Below, one piece after another: positions 52,329-63,201 of a stretch of DNA of 64,000 bases. Each line of letters starts with the position of its first letter. Positions within the stretch are counted from its first letter, which is position 1. The position numbers were made by a program, and so were the translations under genes. Source of the stretch: Asaia sp037151935. GTDB lineage: Bacteria > Pseudomonadota > Alphaproteobacteria > Acetobacterales > Acetobacteraceae. The notes under the pieces are model-generated. The model was given only the letters and a program-made list of their open reading frames with translations, was not told the origin of the DNA and made no database searches. The stretch is from the NCBI RefSeq assembly GCF_051628905.1, contig NZ_CP157575.1, positions 3,348,001-3,412,000 on the forward strand, in the 5' to 3' direction.

Positions 52329-53558
52329 ATGGCCTCTCGTCTCATTTCTGAACGTCATCCTTGGGTAAAGTATCTCGCACTTATCAGCATGGGCGTTGCG
52401 ATATACGCTGGGGCAATCTGGATCTCGTTCTCGCTTATCGTCGCTTTGGCATGGGGGGCGGTCATCGCCATTGCTGTACGACCAATACAGCGTAAACTCG
52501 GGCAGTTCATCGGTGCGAAGCTTGCTGCCGTCAGCCTTATCGGGCTGACATGCGTAATCTTCACAATCATGGCGGGCATCGCGGGATATGGTGCGGTGAC
52601 CGAAATCGGCTCGCTTTCTGCAAAAGCCCATCGTTTTATCGCCCCTCATGAGACATCAGCCCCGGCGAATGGTTCTGACTTCGCCACGCAAGACCGTGCG
52701 GTACCGCCGCAGAATGACGAGAGTGCCGGGAAGCCTGCCGCGGCGGATCACAACGAGAGAGAAGCTGGTTCGGGCTTAACCGACGGGGCTAAGCCCGTCC
52801 TTCCCCCAGCCGTCTCCGCGCGGATTGACAAGGTCAAAAGCATTCTCCCTGCAAGCCTAGCAAACAAGATCGACCCGCAGCAGATCATTAAGATGGCCAA
52901 GGCTCAGGCCAAATCTATCTCGAAGATCGCAGGGCTTGCTGCGTTATCCTTCCTCAAAGGTATTCCGCATCTCTTGGAAGCCTTTTTCATTGCCATGCTC
53001 ACTGCAGCTTGCTGCCTTCTGTCCTACGGGCGAATTACTTCGTCTCTCCGTACGGTCAGCATTGAACTCACACAGCGCGACGATATTCTCCTGCACATCG
53101 TTCGCAGCGTTCGTGGTGCCGTCAACGGGCTGGTTCTCGTCGGTATCGGTGAGGCGCTCATATGCTCGCCCTTGATCTTCATTGCGGATGCCGGGCATGC
53201 CGTCATCCTGACAATCGTTTTGGCCATTGCCGCATCGATTCCCTTCTGCGGTTATCCGGCGGCGATTCTTGTCGGCGGCATCGTCGCGGCCTCAGGGTCG
53301 ATGAATATGGGCATTGCCGTTGCCGGCTGGGGCGTTTTCGTTCTGTTCTGCGGAGAGCATTTCGCCCGTCCGAAGTTCATTTCCGACGAGACCCGCCTGC
53401 CGTTCCTGCACACGATGATTGCCATCCTGGGGGGACTGCACATGCTTGGCCTGGTAGGCCTCTTCATTGGGCCGGCTATTGTCGCTGCGGCTCATATGCT
53501 TTGGTGCGAACTCGACGGTTCACACCGGAGTCCCGAGGTTTCGAAACAAAGCGCCTGA
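52329..53558 (+). CDS. AI-2E/PerM-family membrane protein
   Basis: 409 residues with about eight hydrophobic segments: two close together near the start, then a hydrophilic loop (about residues 95-175, rich in A, D, N, E), then a cluster after residue 205 ending with LGLVGLFIGPAIVAAAHMLW. This is the PerM/AI-2E exporter-like fold; most members have no proven substrate. The frame is open from 52056 through the ProP-like gene; the ATG at 52329 has AAAAAGGAA upstream and begins a normal N-terminus. It lies 57 bases after the transporter, probably in one operon. Confidence 0.85.
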   Translation: MASRLISERHPWVKYLALISMGVAIYAGAIWISFSLIVALAWGAVIAIAVRPIQRKLGQFIGAKLAAVSLIGLTCVIFTIMAGIAGYGAVTEIGSLSAKAHRFIAPHETSAPANGSDFATQDRAVPPQNDESAGKPAAADHNEREAGSGLTDGAKPVLPPAVSARIDKVKSILPASLANKIDPQQIIKMAKAQAKSISKIAGLAALSFLKGIPHLLEAFFIAMLTAACCLLSYGRITSSLRTVSIELTQRDDILLHIVRSVRGAVNGLVLVGIGEALICSPLIFIADAGHAVILTIVLAIAASIPFCGYPAAILVGGIVAASGSMNMGIAVAGWGVFVLFCGEHFARPKFISDETRLPFLHTMIAILGGLHMLGLVGLFIGPAIVAAAHMLWCELDGSHRSPEVSKQSA

Positions 53559-54155
53559 ACCACTCTCTACACCGTCTGGAACAACGGATCGCCCGGAGAC
53601 GGGCGAGCTTGGCGACGTGGCACGAACCGCAACAAGGGCGGGCATTGTACGGATCGAGCGCCGTGACGCAGTCTTTCGGTTCATCAATGTAACCGCCGAT
53701 TGCCCGGCAGTCGCAGCACTCACAGGCCTAACAGCTTCGGTCAGGATGGGCCAGAAAGCCCAGCATCAAGCCGCGCCACCCAAATGAGAGAGACAGGGAA
53801 GGTCGTGGACTTTCTCTGCGCCGCCAGTCGTCTGGATGGCGTGAGAGAAGGCCCCGCCTGAAGATTTCTCAGATGATGTCGTGTCACAAGAGCTCTCTCT
53901 GTTGTCAGGTTCAGTCGTCGATCCTGGCTATCTGCGCGTAACGTTGCGCCATGACTTCGAAGGCGTCGTACGGTTCTGAAGCTCTTGCTCCTTGGTCGCG
54001 CGATCACCGCCCATAATGTGATCCACGTCGTTCATCAGGGCTCCGAAACCCTGTCGGGCGACGTCTACCCTATCGTTCTTGGGACTACGGCCGATCGTGC
54101 TGTTTCCCATTCCCGCATTCTTATGAAAGGCACTGTCAGTAGCGCCGGGGAGAAG
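53559..54155. other. 597-base noncoding stretch in the island
   Basis: Several short frames exist on both strands (for example minus 53741-54007 and minus 53928-54170), but none has a ribosome site or a family I recognise. The sequence is GC-normal and could be worn remains of mobile elements. It ends at the left repeat of the IS3 element. Confidence 0.45.
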
Positions 54156-54220
54156 AGAGGTGGACCCCATTTTTCAGACAGGGGGTTAAGCTATAGACCG
54201 GCCTGAGAAAGGACTGGTTT

Positions 54221-54532
54221 ATGGGTAAGGTTACGCGGAAACGGTATTCGGGTGAGTTCAAGTCTCGTGTTGCCCTGGAGGCGATCCGGGGCGAGCAGAC
54301 GCTGGCGGAACTGGCGTCGAAGCACGGTGTGCATCAGACGATGATTGCCCAGTGGAAGCGCCAGGCAGTTGAGGGCATGGCAGGCATCTTCTCCGGCAAG
54401 CCAGCACCGGAGGCGACAGCCAGTCCGGCCGATGTGGAGAAACTCCACGCCAAGATCGGCCAATTGCTGGTGGAACGGGATTTTTTACGGGATGCCTCTG
54501 TGCGGTTGGGCGTGCTCAGAGGCGACAAATGA
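54221..54532 (+). CDS. IS3-family transposase OrfA
   Basis: 103 residues of the DNA-binding subunit. It starts with a helix-turn-helix (VTRKRYSGEFKSRVALEAI, then TLAELASKHGVHQTMIAQWKRQ) and ends in a leucine-zipper-like helix (VEKLHAKIGQLLVERDFLRD). Its stop overlaps the orfB start as ATGA, the arrangement that allows coupled translation or a -1 frameshift to an OrfAB fusion. Normal length for this subgroup. Confidence 0.92.
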   Translation: MGKVTRKRYSGEFKSRVALEAIRGEQTLAELASKHGVHQTMIAQWKRQAVEGMAGIFSGKPAPEATASPADVEKLHAKIGQLLVERDFLRDASVRLGVLRGDK

Positions 54533-55407
54533 TTGACCTGAAGCGGCCTCGGCTTTCCGTGGTGCGGCAGTGCACGCTGCTGCAGCTGAACCGGTCTGGC
54601 GTCTACTACCGGCCCGTGCCGGAGGACGACGCGAACCTTGCCCTGATGCGGCTGATCGACGCGCAGTTTCTGGAGACGCCGTATTACGGGTCGCGGCAGA
54701 TGACGCGATATCTTCAGCGGCTCGGCCATGATGTCGGGCGCAAGCGGGTGCGTCGGCTTATGGCAATCATGAGGCTGCGGGCGATCTACCAGGCGCCACG
54801 CACGACCGTACCGCATCCGGCGCATCGGACATGTCCTTATCTCCTGCGGGACTTGGTGATCGACCGACCCAATCAGGTCTGGTGTTCGGACATCACCTAC
54901 ATTCCGATGCGCAAGGGCTTCCTGTATCTCGTGGCGATCATGGATTGGTCGACCCGCAAGGTGCTGTCGTGGCGGCTGTCGAACACGATGGATGCGGAGT
55001 TCTGCATCGAGGCGCTGCGGGAGGCCCTAGTGCGCTATGGTGCACCCGAGATTTTCAATACGGATCAGGGGTCGCAATTCACGACACCCCGGTTCACTGA
55101 AGTTCTGGAAGCGCGTCAGATACGCATCAGCATGGACGGGCGTGGGCGGTGGCTGGACAACGTCTTCATCGAGCGCCTGTGGCGATCCCTGAAATACGAA
55201 TGCGTCTATCTGCACGCTTTTGAGACCGGATCGGAACTGCGGACCGGCCTTACGGCATGGATCAACCATTAGAACGGAAAGCGGCCGCATTCGGCTTTGG
55301 CTGGACGCACGTCGGATGAGGCGTATCATGACGCGCCAACGCCCTTGGGTCCGGGGTTAATCCCGGACCCAAGGGCCAACAGCAACGCCGTCAAACGGGC
55401 GGCATAA
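54529..55407 (+). pseudogene. IS3-family transposase OrfB with in-frame amber stop
   Basis: The integrase-like DDE subunit. The catalytic triad is complete: WCSDITYI, TDQGSQF and NVFIERLWR with exactly 35 residues between the second D and the E. At 55270 a TAG stops the frame after WINH; the frame then resumes as NGKRPHSALAGRTSDEAY, the normal C-terminal block, and ends at TAA 55405. In relatives a Tyr or Phe follows WIN(x), so TAC or TAT to TAG is the likely change. The short product has 247 residues. The core is intact but the lost 44-residue tail probably weakens it. Confidence 0.85.
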
Positions 55408-55558
55408 CAACGACCGGCTATAGCTTATCAGGCCCCAAAAACTGTCCAAACGGAGGGGGCCACCTCTGCTATGAAACGCATGGAGATTGTAAAACGCCGC
55501 TAGGAAGTTCTGTAAAACTTCTCATAAATGGCAGTTTTCTGCGCTTTTTCGGGGAAAT

Positions 55559-55632
55559 TGGAGGTCCGGGCGGGAATCGAACCCACATTCGCGGATTTGC
55601 AGTCCGCTACATCACCATTCTGCCACCGGACC
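55559..55632 (-). tRNA. tRNA-Cys (anticodon GCA)
   Basis: 74 bases with encoded CCA. The acceptor GGTCCGG pairs with CCGGACC; the anticodon stem AGCGGA/TCCGC region encloses CTGCAAA, giving GCA; T loop GTTCGATTC. It forms the right border of the island. Confidence 0.94.
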
Positions 55633-55826
55633 TTACCGGGTGTGAGCGCTATATCTCTTTACCGGGCGCCGGGGTCAAGGGGGTATCTCGTTGAGGCGCG
55701 AGAAATAAGAAGAAATTTCCGCAGTCGGCCAAATATGCCATAGAGATGCTGCGGGACGCCTGATACCGAAGAGATGATCACTGTCATTACGTCATCTCAG
55801 CGCCGTCCTCATTCGAAAGGGCATCC

Positions 55827-57296
55827 ATGAAACGGGATCAATCACGGGTCTATACTTCTCTGGGCGTTGGCCTGGTCGTTCTTCTCAGGAGTACGACTGC
55901 GCTTGCCCAGACCTATGACGGTAAAGGCTCGCCCGAATTCGTTCCCCATACGCTGCAGGAAGCCTTGGCAACGGCTTATCTGACGAATCCGACCCTCCAG
56001 CAGGAACGTGCAAAGCTGCGCGCGGCAGACGAGCAGGTGCCGACGGCGCTAGCGGGCTGGAGACCGAAAATCGAAGGGCAGGCGGCCCTGACCTATTATC
56101 AGGGCATCAACGCGTACGGTGCTCAGGGTGCTCAGCCCGGTTCGGCGTTCGGTACGCCTGCCTATAACCGCAAATATGCCACGCCTGGATATCAGGGCGG
56201 CGTGACGATTACCGAGAATCTCTATCAAGGCGGTAAAACGACTGCCCAGTCTCATCAGGCCGTCAATACGGTCATGGCTGAACGGGCCCAGCTGATCGAG
56301 ACCGAGCAGGAAGTCTTTACTGACGTCGTTTCTGCCTATCTCGGCGTGGTGCGCAGCGAGCAGCTTCTTCAGATCAACATCAATAACGAGCATGTGCTCG
56401 AAGAGCAGCTCAAGGCGACGCAGGATCGTTTCCAGCAGGGCGAGATTACCCGCACGGATGTGGCGCAGGCGCAGGCTGCCCTGGCAACAGCGAAGGCTTC
56501 GCGTCAGCAGGGCGAAGGTACCTTGAGGGCAGCACAGGCCACCTACCTGCAGATCGTGGGCGTGCCGCCCGCACCGAATCTTGTAGCCCCTCAGCCACTC
56601 TCTCTTCCCGTCAAGATCGAACGTGACGCCGTTGTCGAGGCGACACGCAATAACCCGACAATCATCAACGCTCTTTTCACCGAGGCGGCGCAGAAAGATA
56701 ATTTTTCTGTCCAGATGGCGACGATCATGCCGAAAATCTCGGCTCAGCTCGGCTATTCCTATGTGAAGAACCAGGGCTACGGCCGCATGGTCACCGATAA
56801 CAAATTCGGCACCATCAATTTCGACGTGCCGATTTATCAGGGTGGAGCTGAGTATGCCGCTGTCCGTCAGGCGCGTCAGCAATACCTCGCTGCACGCCGC
56901 GCCGTCGATATCGCCCGCCGTAGCGCGGCTCAGTCGGCTTCCGCAAACTGGCAGCAATTGCACTCCTATACCGACTCGATTTCGAGCAATCGTGCGGCCA
57001 TCGCCGCCAACGTCGTGGCTCTCGATGGCGTAGAGCGCCAGGCGATTGTCGGGACGAGTTCGACGCTTGAAGTGCTTCAGCAGCAGCAGACCCTGCTTCA
57101 GGCCCAGACGGCTCTCGTACAGAATCTGAGTGGTCTGGTGCAGTCGTCCTATGCCGTGGCCGCAGCGATGGGCCGTCTGACCGCTGCCGACCTCAAGCTC
57201 AACGTGCCGATCTACGATGAGAAGGCCTATTACAACGCGGTCAAGGATCGGCTCTGGGGTATTAACGACTACGCTGTCGGTCAGCCCGGCCGCTGA
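55827..57296 (+). CDS. tolC: TolC-family outer-membrane channel
   Basis: 489 residues of the TolC family, the outer-membrane duct for type I secretion and multidrug efflux. A signal peptide ends at LAQTYDG (cut near residue 28). Two repeated helix-strand halves follow, with LQEALATAYLTNPTLQQERAKL, ITENLYQGGKTTAQSHQA, and in the second half VPIYQGGAEYAAVRQARQQYLAAR. Length is normal. No inner-membrane partner is adjacent. valS is downstream, with a 340-base gap. Confidence 0.93.
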   Translation: MKRDQSRVYTSLGVGLVVLLRSTTALAQTYDGKGSPEFVPHTLQEALATAYLTNPTLQQERAKLRAADEQVPTALAGWRPKIEGQAALTYYQGINAYGAQGAQPGSAFGTPAYNRKYATPGYQGGVTITENLYQGGKTTAQSHQAVNTVMAERAQLIETEQEVFTDVVSAYLGVVRSEQLLQININNEHVLEEQLKATQDRFQQGEITRTDVAQAQAALATAKASRQQGEGTLRAAQATYLQIVGVPPAPNLVAPQPLSLPVKIERDAVVEATRNNPTIINALFTEAAQKDNFSVQMATIMPKISAQLGYSYVKNQGYGRMVTDNKFGTINFDVPIYQGGAEYAAVRQARQQYLAARRAVDIARRSAAQSASANWQQLHSYTDSISSNRAAIAANVVALDGVERQAIVGTSSTLEVLQQQQTLLQAQTALVQNLSGLVQSSYAVAAAMGRLTAADLKLNVPIYDEKAYYNAVKDRLWGINDYAVGQPGR

Positions 57297-57636
57297 TCTC
57301 ATGGACGGGTTATGGGGCGCGCGGTTCTTGCCCCTCCGAGCGTTCGTCTTTCTGGCGGGCGCCTGCCTGCCGCGATCTGACTAACAGCCGGGCGCAACTT
57401 TGCCTTCGGGCGTTCGGTCAAAACGCGGCTGGACTGCCGTTCAGTCTTGAAACTTGCCGTTCATCTGGTCATACGCTTCGTGTCTGAAATACGGAATCCT
57501 GCCTCGCTCTCAACGGCTGTCCGTGGCTCCATCTGGCGACGCCGGAGGACTATGGAAGCGAGAGAGTTCGGCAGCTTCAAAGCGTGTCCGGCGTGGCTTT
57601 CGAGCTGGGCAGGACCAGACAGGTGACAGGAAGAAT
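57297..57636. other. 340-base gap between tolC and valS
   Basis: A frame from 57454 runs into valS but its codons before 57637 do not resemble protein. Small GC-rich inverted repeats occur after tolC (GGGGC..GCCCC near 57315-57336). In Caulobacter and relatives, as I recall, a DUF2497/PopZ-type gene sits here; none is visible and no remnant was recognised. Confidence 0.55.
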
Positions 57637-60324
<2,688 letters not shown>

Positions 60325-60338
60325 GTTTTGCAAGGTTC

Positions 60339-60364
60339 CGGAGCGGCCCGTCAGGACCGCTCCG
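60339..60364. terminator. Shared hairpin between valS and the receptor gene
   Basis: CGGAGCGG and CCGCTCCG form a perfect 8-base stem with a 10-base loop, centred between the two convergent stops. It lacks a T tract on either strand but fits a bidirectional terminator. Confidence 0.6.
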
Positions 60365-60370
60365 AGCCGA

Positions 60371-62761
60371 TCAATAATGCCCGCGTAGCGTAAAGCTGAA
60401 TGTCCGGGGCTGACCGTAGATCATGCCGTCATAAAATCCGGCCTGACGTACAAAGCTCTTGTCTGTCAGGTTGGTGATGTTGCCTGTCAGGTCGAGCCAT
60501 TTCATCAGGCGATAGCGAGCCATCAGATTCACCAGTGTGTAGCCATTTACGCTGAGATTCGAAGAGTCGTATTTGCCTTTACCCAGTGGGCGTCCGGGAT
60601 TTGTAGCCCACTGCGTCGTTGTCTGACTCGATACGCCGCCGCCAATCGTCAGGTTTTTCAGGCGTCCATGGAATGTGTAGCTGGTGGTGAGGCGCACGAG
60701 ATGACGGGGATCCTGACGATAGCTCAGACCTTGTTCATCCAGATAGCTGTAGCCAAACAGCACGTTCCATCCGGGAAGGATTTCGCCCGAGGCATCGAAA
60801 TCGATGCCCTTCGTCTTTACGCCATTTACCGATTCATAAACTGACTCACCTGTCTGGAAGTTGGTCGCCCCTGTTGCCTGTGCCACGTTATTCTGCTGAT
60901 TCAGGTAGAAGGCGAGGGTGGTATTCAGACGACCACCATAGAAGGCGCCTTTGATGCCCGTTTCGTAGCTTCGCCCGGTAACTGGGGCGAGGGGCTGATT
61001 GTCGATGTCGCGCAGTTGGGATTGCGGCGTGTAGACATTCGTGTAGCTGCCATACAGGGAAAGATTTTTCGTAAAATCGTAAACGGCACCAGCGTAAGGC
61101 GTGAGGACTGCATTCTGACGTCCTGTGCCATTTTGGCCGGAATAGACATTGGCCGTCGTATAAGTGCCGCTATAGGCCTCATAGGTGCTTACGCGTCCGC
61201 CCAGGATGAGTGACAGCCCTCGCGCCAGCACAAAACGGCCGGAAGCGTAGGCACCGTAATTGCGCGTCACATCGACCTGACGGGCGCGGGTTCTATGTGT
61301 CTGATAATTGGGGTAATCGCCATTCCATGTGCGCCAGTTCGCTATCGGCAGACCCGTTGCGCGGTATTGACAGCCATTGAACGGTGCAACACCGGCAATC
61401 GAGCAATTACCCAGCGCCTTGCTGAAACTATAGGTCGTCAGGGTGTCGTTGTAGCCATTGAAGCCGAAGACAAGCTGATGCGTATGGCCGAAGGCCCGAA
61501 ACGGCCCGCCGATATGCACATCGGCATTATCACGTGAATCGTGATATTCAGAGTGGAGGGCATTCAGATAGCCACCAGTGCCGTCCTGATTGAAGAATCC
61601 GGCATAGCCACCGACATTTCTGGCCGCGTTATTGACCTTCGCTATACCAAGATTGCTGTAGGAGCCGCCTTCGGTTCGCATATAGCCGACTTTGAGATGC
61701 CATTCCCCGCCAAGACTGTGATCGTAATTGGCGAAGGCTGTGTACTGGTCACGCAAAGCGGTGCTCCAGTTTGCAACCGGATTGGTACTGCGAGGCAGAT
61801 TGGCAGGAGAGCCATCGGCGAACCAGATGGGTACGTTGGCGCCCCAGGACGCACCATCATTGCGTGTGCGCTCATACTGGAATCCATAGTTGAGCGTATC
61901 GCGTGTCGAGAGATCCGCCGTGTAATTGGCCAAGGCCCCGATACGGTTCACATGCTCTCGGATGCGGAATGTGTCCGTGTCATCCCATGAGAAAACATAA
62001 CGGCTTCGGATGGATCCGGAATGGGTGATTGGCGCATTGATATCCGCCATGACGCGACGCTCGTTCCAGTTGCCCAGTCGCAGCAACCCGCTTGCGGAAA
62101 ATGTTTTCGTCGGTGCTTTTCGTTGCAGATAGATCGTCGCCGATGGATCGCCCGTACCGCCGAGCAATCCGTTTGCGCCGCGCACGATCTGGGCATTGTC
62201 GTAAAGATCCATATTCATGGAGGAACCGACACCGCCGAAACTTGCGGATGCGTCGATCTGCATGCCATCGATCTTGTAATTGGTGATATCAAAGCCTCGG
62301 GCCCGATAAGTGGTCCGGCCTGCATTATCATTCGAGTAGGACGAGATGCCTGGCGCTGTTCCTAATACATCGTCCAGAGTGTTGATCTGTTGATCATCCA
62401 TCAGCTGGCGTGAAATAACGGTGACCGTCTGTGGCGTCTCACGAAGGCTCAGCGGTAAACCTGTGGAGGTGCTGGTTTCCGATATCGTGTAGCTGCCCTT
62501 TTCCCAAAGTCGCGCTCGGACATCGATTTTTTCTTCCCGTCTCTTGGCATCATCACTGTCATGAGCTGAGTGTCTTTTTCCCGCTTTGTCGTGACCTGGC
62601 TTCCCATGACGATGCCTGTGTTTTTCGGGATGCTCTGAGGAAGAGGTCGCGCGATCTGTTACAGCCGGATCGCTCGTTTCGGCCAGCGCGGCCGAAAAAG
62701 GCAGGAAGGCAAGGCAGGTTCCCAGTGTCAGCATGCGACACCGATTGATTGCGTAGCTCAA
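60371..62761 (-). CDS. TonB-dependent siderophore receptor, His-rich N-terminus
   Basis: 796 residues of the FhuA/FpvA-like outer-membrane receptor family for ferric siderophores. A signal peptide ends near residue 28 (ALAE). After it is a spacer with seven histidines in residues 44-67 (KHRHRHGKPGH and HSAHD), unusual for the family. The plug starts near 95 (LSLRETPQTVTVISRQLMDDQ) with FDITNYKIDGMQ and VRGANGLLGGTGDPSATIYLQRK; the barrel ends with the aromatic residue Y in RTFSFTLRGHY. The siderophore is unknown. A Fur-like site 28 bases before the ATG indicates repression by iron. Confidence 0.93.
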   Translation of the reverse strand: MSYAINRCRMLTLGTCLAFLPFSAALAETSDPAVTDRATSSSEHPEKHRHRHGKPGHDKAGKRHSAHDSDDAKRREEKIDVRARLWEKGSYTISETSTSTGLPLSLRETPQTVTVISRQLMDDQQINTLDDVLGTAPGISSYSNDNAGRTTYRARGFDITNYKIDGMQIDASASFGGVGSSMNMDLYDNAQIVRGANGLLGGTGDPSATIYLQRKAPTKTFSASGLLRLGNWNERRVMADINAPITHSGSIRSRYVFSWDDTDTFRIREHVNRIGALANYTADLSTRDTLNYGFQYERTRNDGASWGANVPIWFADGSPANLPRSTNPVANWSTALRDQYTAFANYDHSLGGEWHLKVGYMRTEGGSYSNLGIAKVNNAARNVGGYAGFFNQDGTGGYLNALHSEYHDSRDNADVHIGGPFRAFGHTHQLVFGFNGYNDTLTTYSFSKALGNCSIAGVAPFNGCQYRATGLPIANWRTWNGDYPNYQTHRTRARQVDVTRNYGAYASGRFVLARGLSLILGGRVSTYEAYSGTYTTANVYSGQNGTGRQNAVLTPYAGAVYDFTKNLSLYGSYTNVYTPQSQLRDIDNQPLAPVTGRSYETGIKGAFYGGRLNTTLAFYLNQQNNVAQATGATNFQTGESVYESVNGVKTKGIDFDASGEILPGWNVLFGYSYLDEQGLSYRQDPRHLVRLTTSYTFHGRLKNLTIGGGVSSQTTTQWATNPGRPLGKGKYDSSNLSVNGYTLVNLMARYRLMKWLDLTGNITNLTDKSFVRQAGFYDGMIYGQPRTFSFTLRGHY

Positions 62762-62788
62762 GACGCTTGATCCGTTCGGTTGATATGT

Positions 62789-62803
62789 TGAGAATCACTA
62801 TCA
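62789..62803 (-). promoter_or_regulatory. Fur-type iron box upstream of the receptor
   Basis: On the minus strand the site reads TGATAGTGATTCTCA, 13 of 15 positions matching the 7-1-7 Fur consensus TGATAATNATTATCA, centred about 34 bases before the receptor start. Position and fit suggest repression when iron is plentiful. Confidence 0.7.
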
Positions 62804-63201
62804 ACAAGCGGATAATCGTTTCATTAAGAAACCTAAAGATATGAATTTGACTCGTTGGGAAAACTTTTCGTTACAATTCGTGGTATCTTCCGGGCTTACC
62901 TGCGCCAAAACCGCTATTCACGGTCGAGGAATAGTGCAGTTGCCGAGAGGGTAATCGCGATGTGTTGGGATCGCAGAAAATCCCTGTTCCATCGCGCGAA
63001 ATACGGTTCTTTTTCTCTCTGGATATGCGGCTTGACTGATTTTATGGACGTCCGGTTTTTCCGTTTTTTCGCGATGGCTGAAACGCTGGTGGAACGACCT
63101 CAACCGGTTTTCGGAATGGCTTGTTGCGATATATTATTAATATTATCACAGCATGATCCTGTGGCCTCCGGTGGTCGCTCTCTCGATGGGATGAGGTACC
63201 A
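62804..63201. other. 398-base region before the Sel1 gene
   Basis: AT-rich in parts. A plus-strand frame (62855-63238) has no recognisable domain and looks accidental; the AT-rich run near 63129-63147 is an attractive promoter for the gene at 63202. No tRNA or other RNA seen. Confidence 0.5.

Larger units (their letters stand above)
54156..55467 (+). mobile_element. IS3-family insertion sequence
   Basis: About 1.3 kb with orfA and orfB in the usual overlapping order. The ends carry imperfect inverted repeats: AGAGGTGGACCCC at the left and GGGGGCCACCTCT at the right, with a further CAGACAG/CTGTCC partial match inside. The outer five bases may belong to the host. No target duplication is evident. 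The element lies next to tRNA-Cys, at the edge of the island. Confidence 0.78.

Noticed and set aside
53741..54170. Short minus-strand frames that might be a resolvase or transposase scrap
   Set aside because: No motif could be matched with confidence; recorded only as decayed noncoding sequence.
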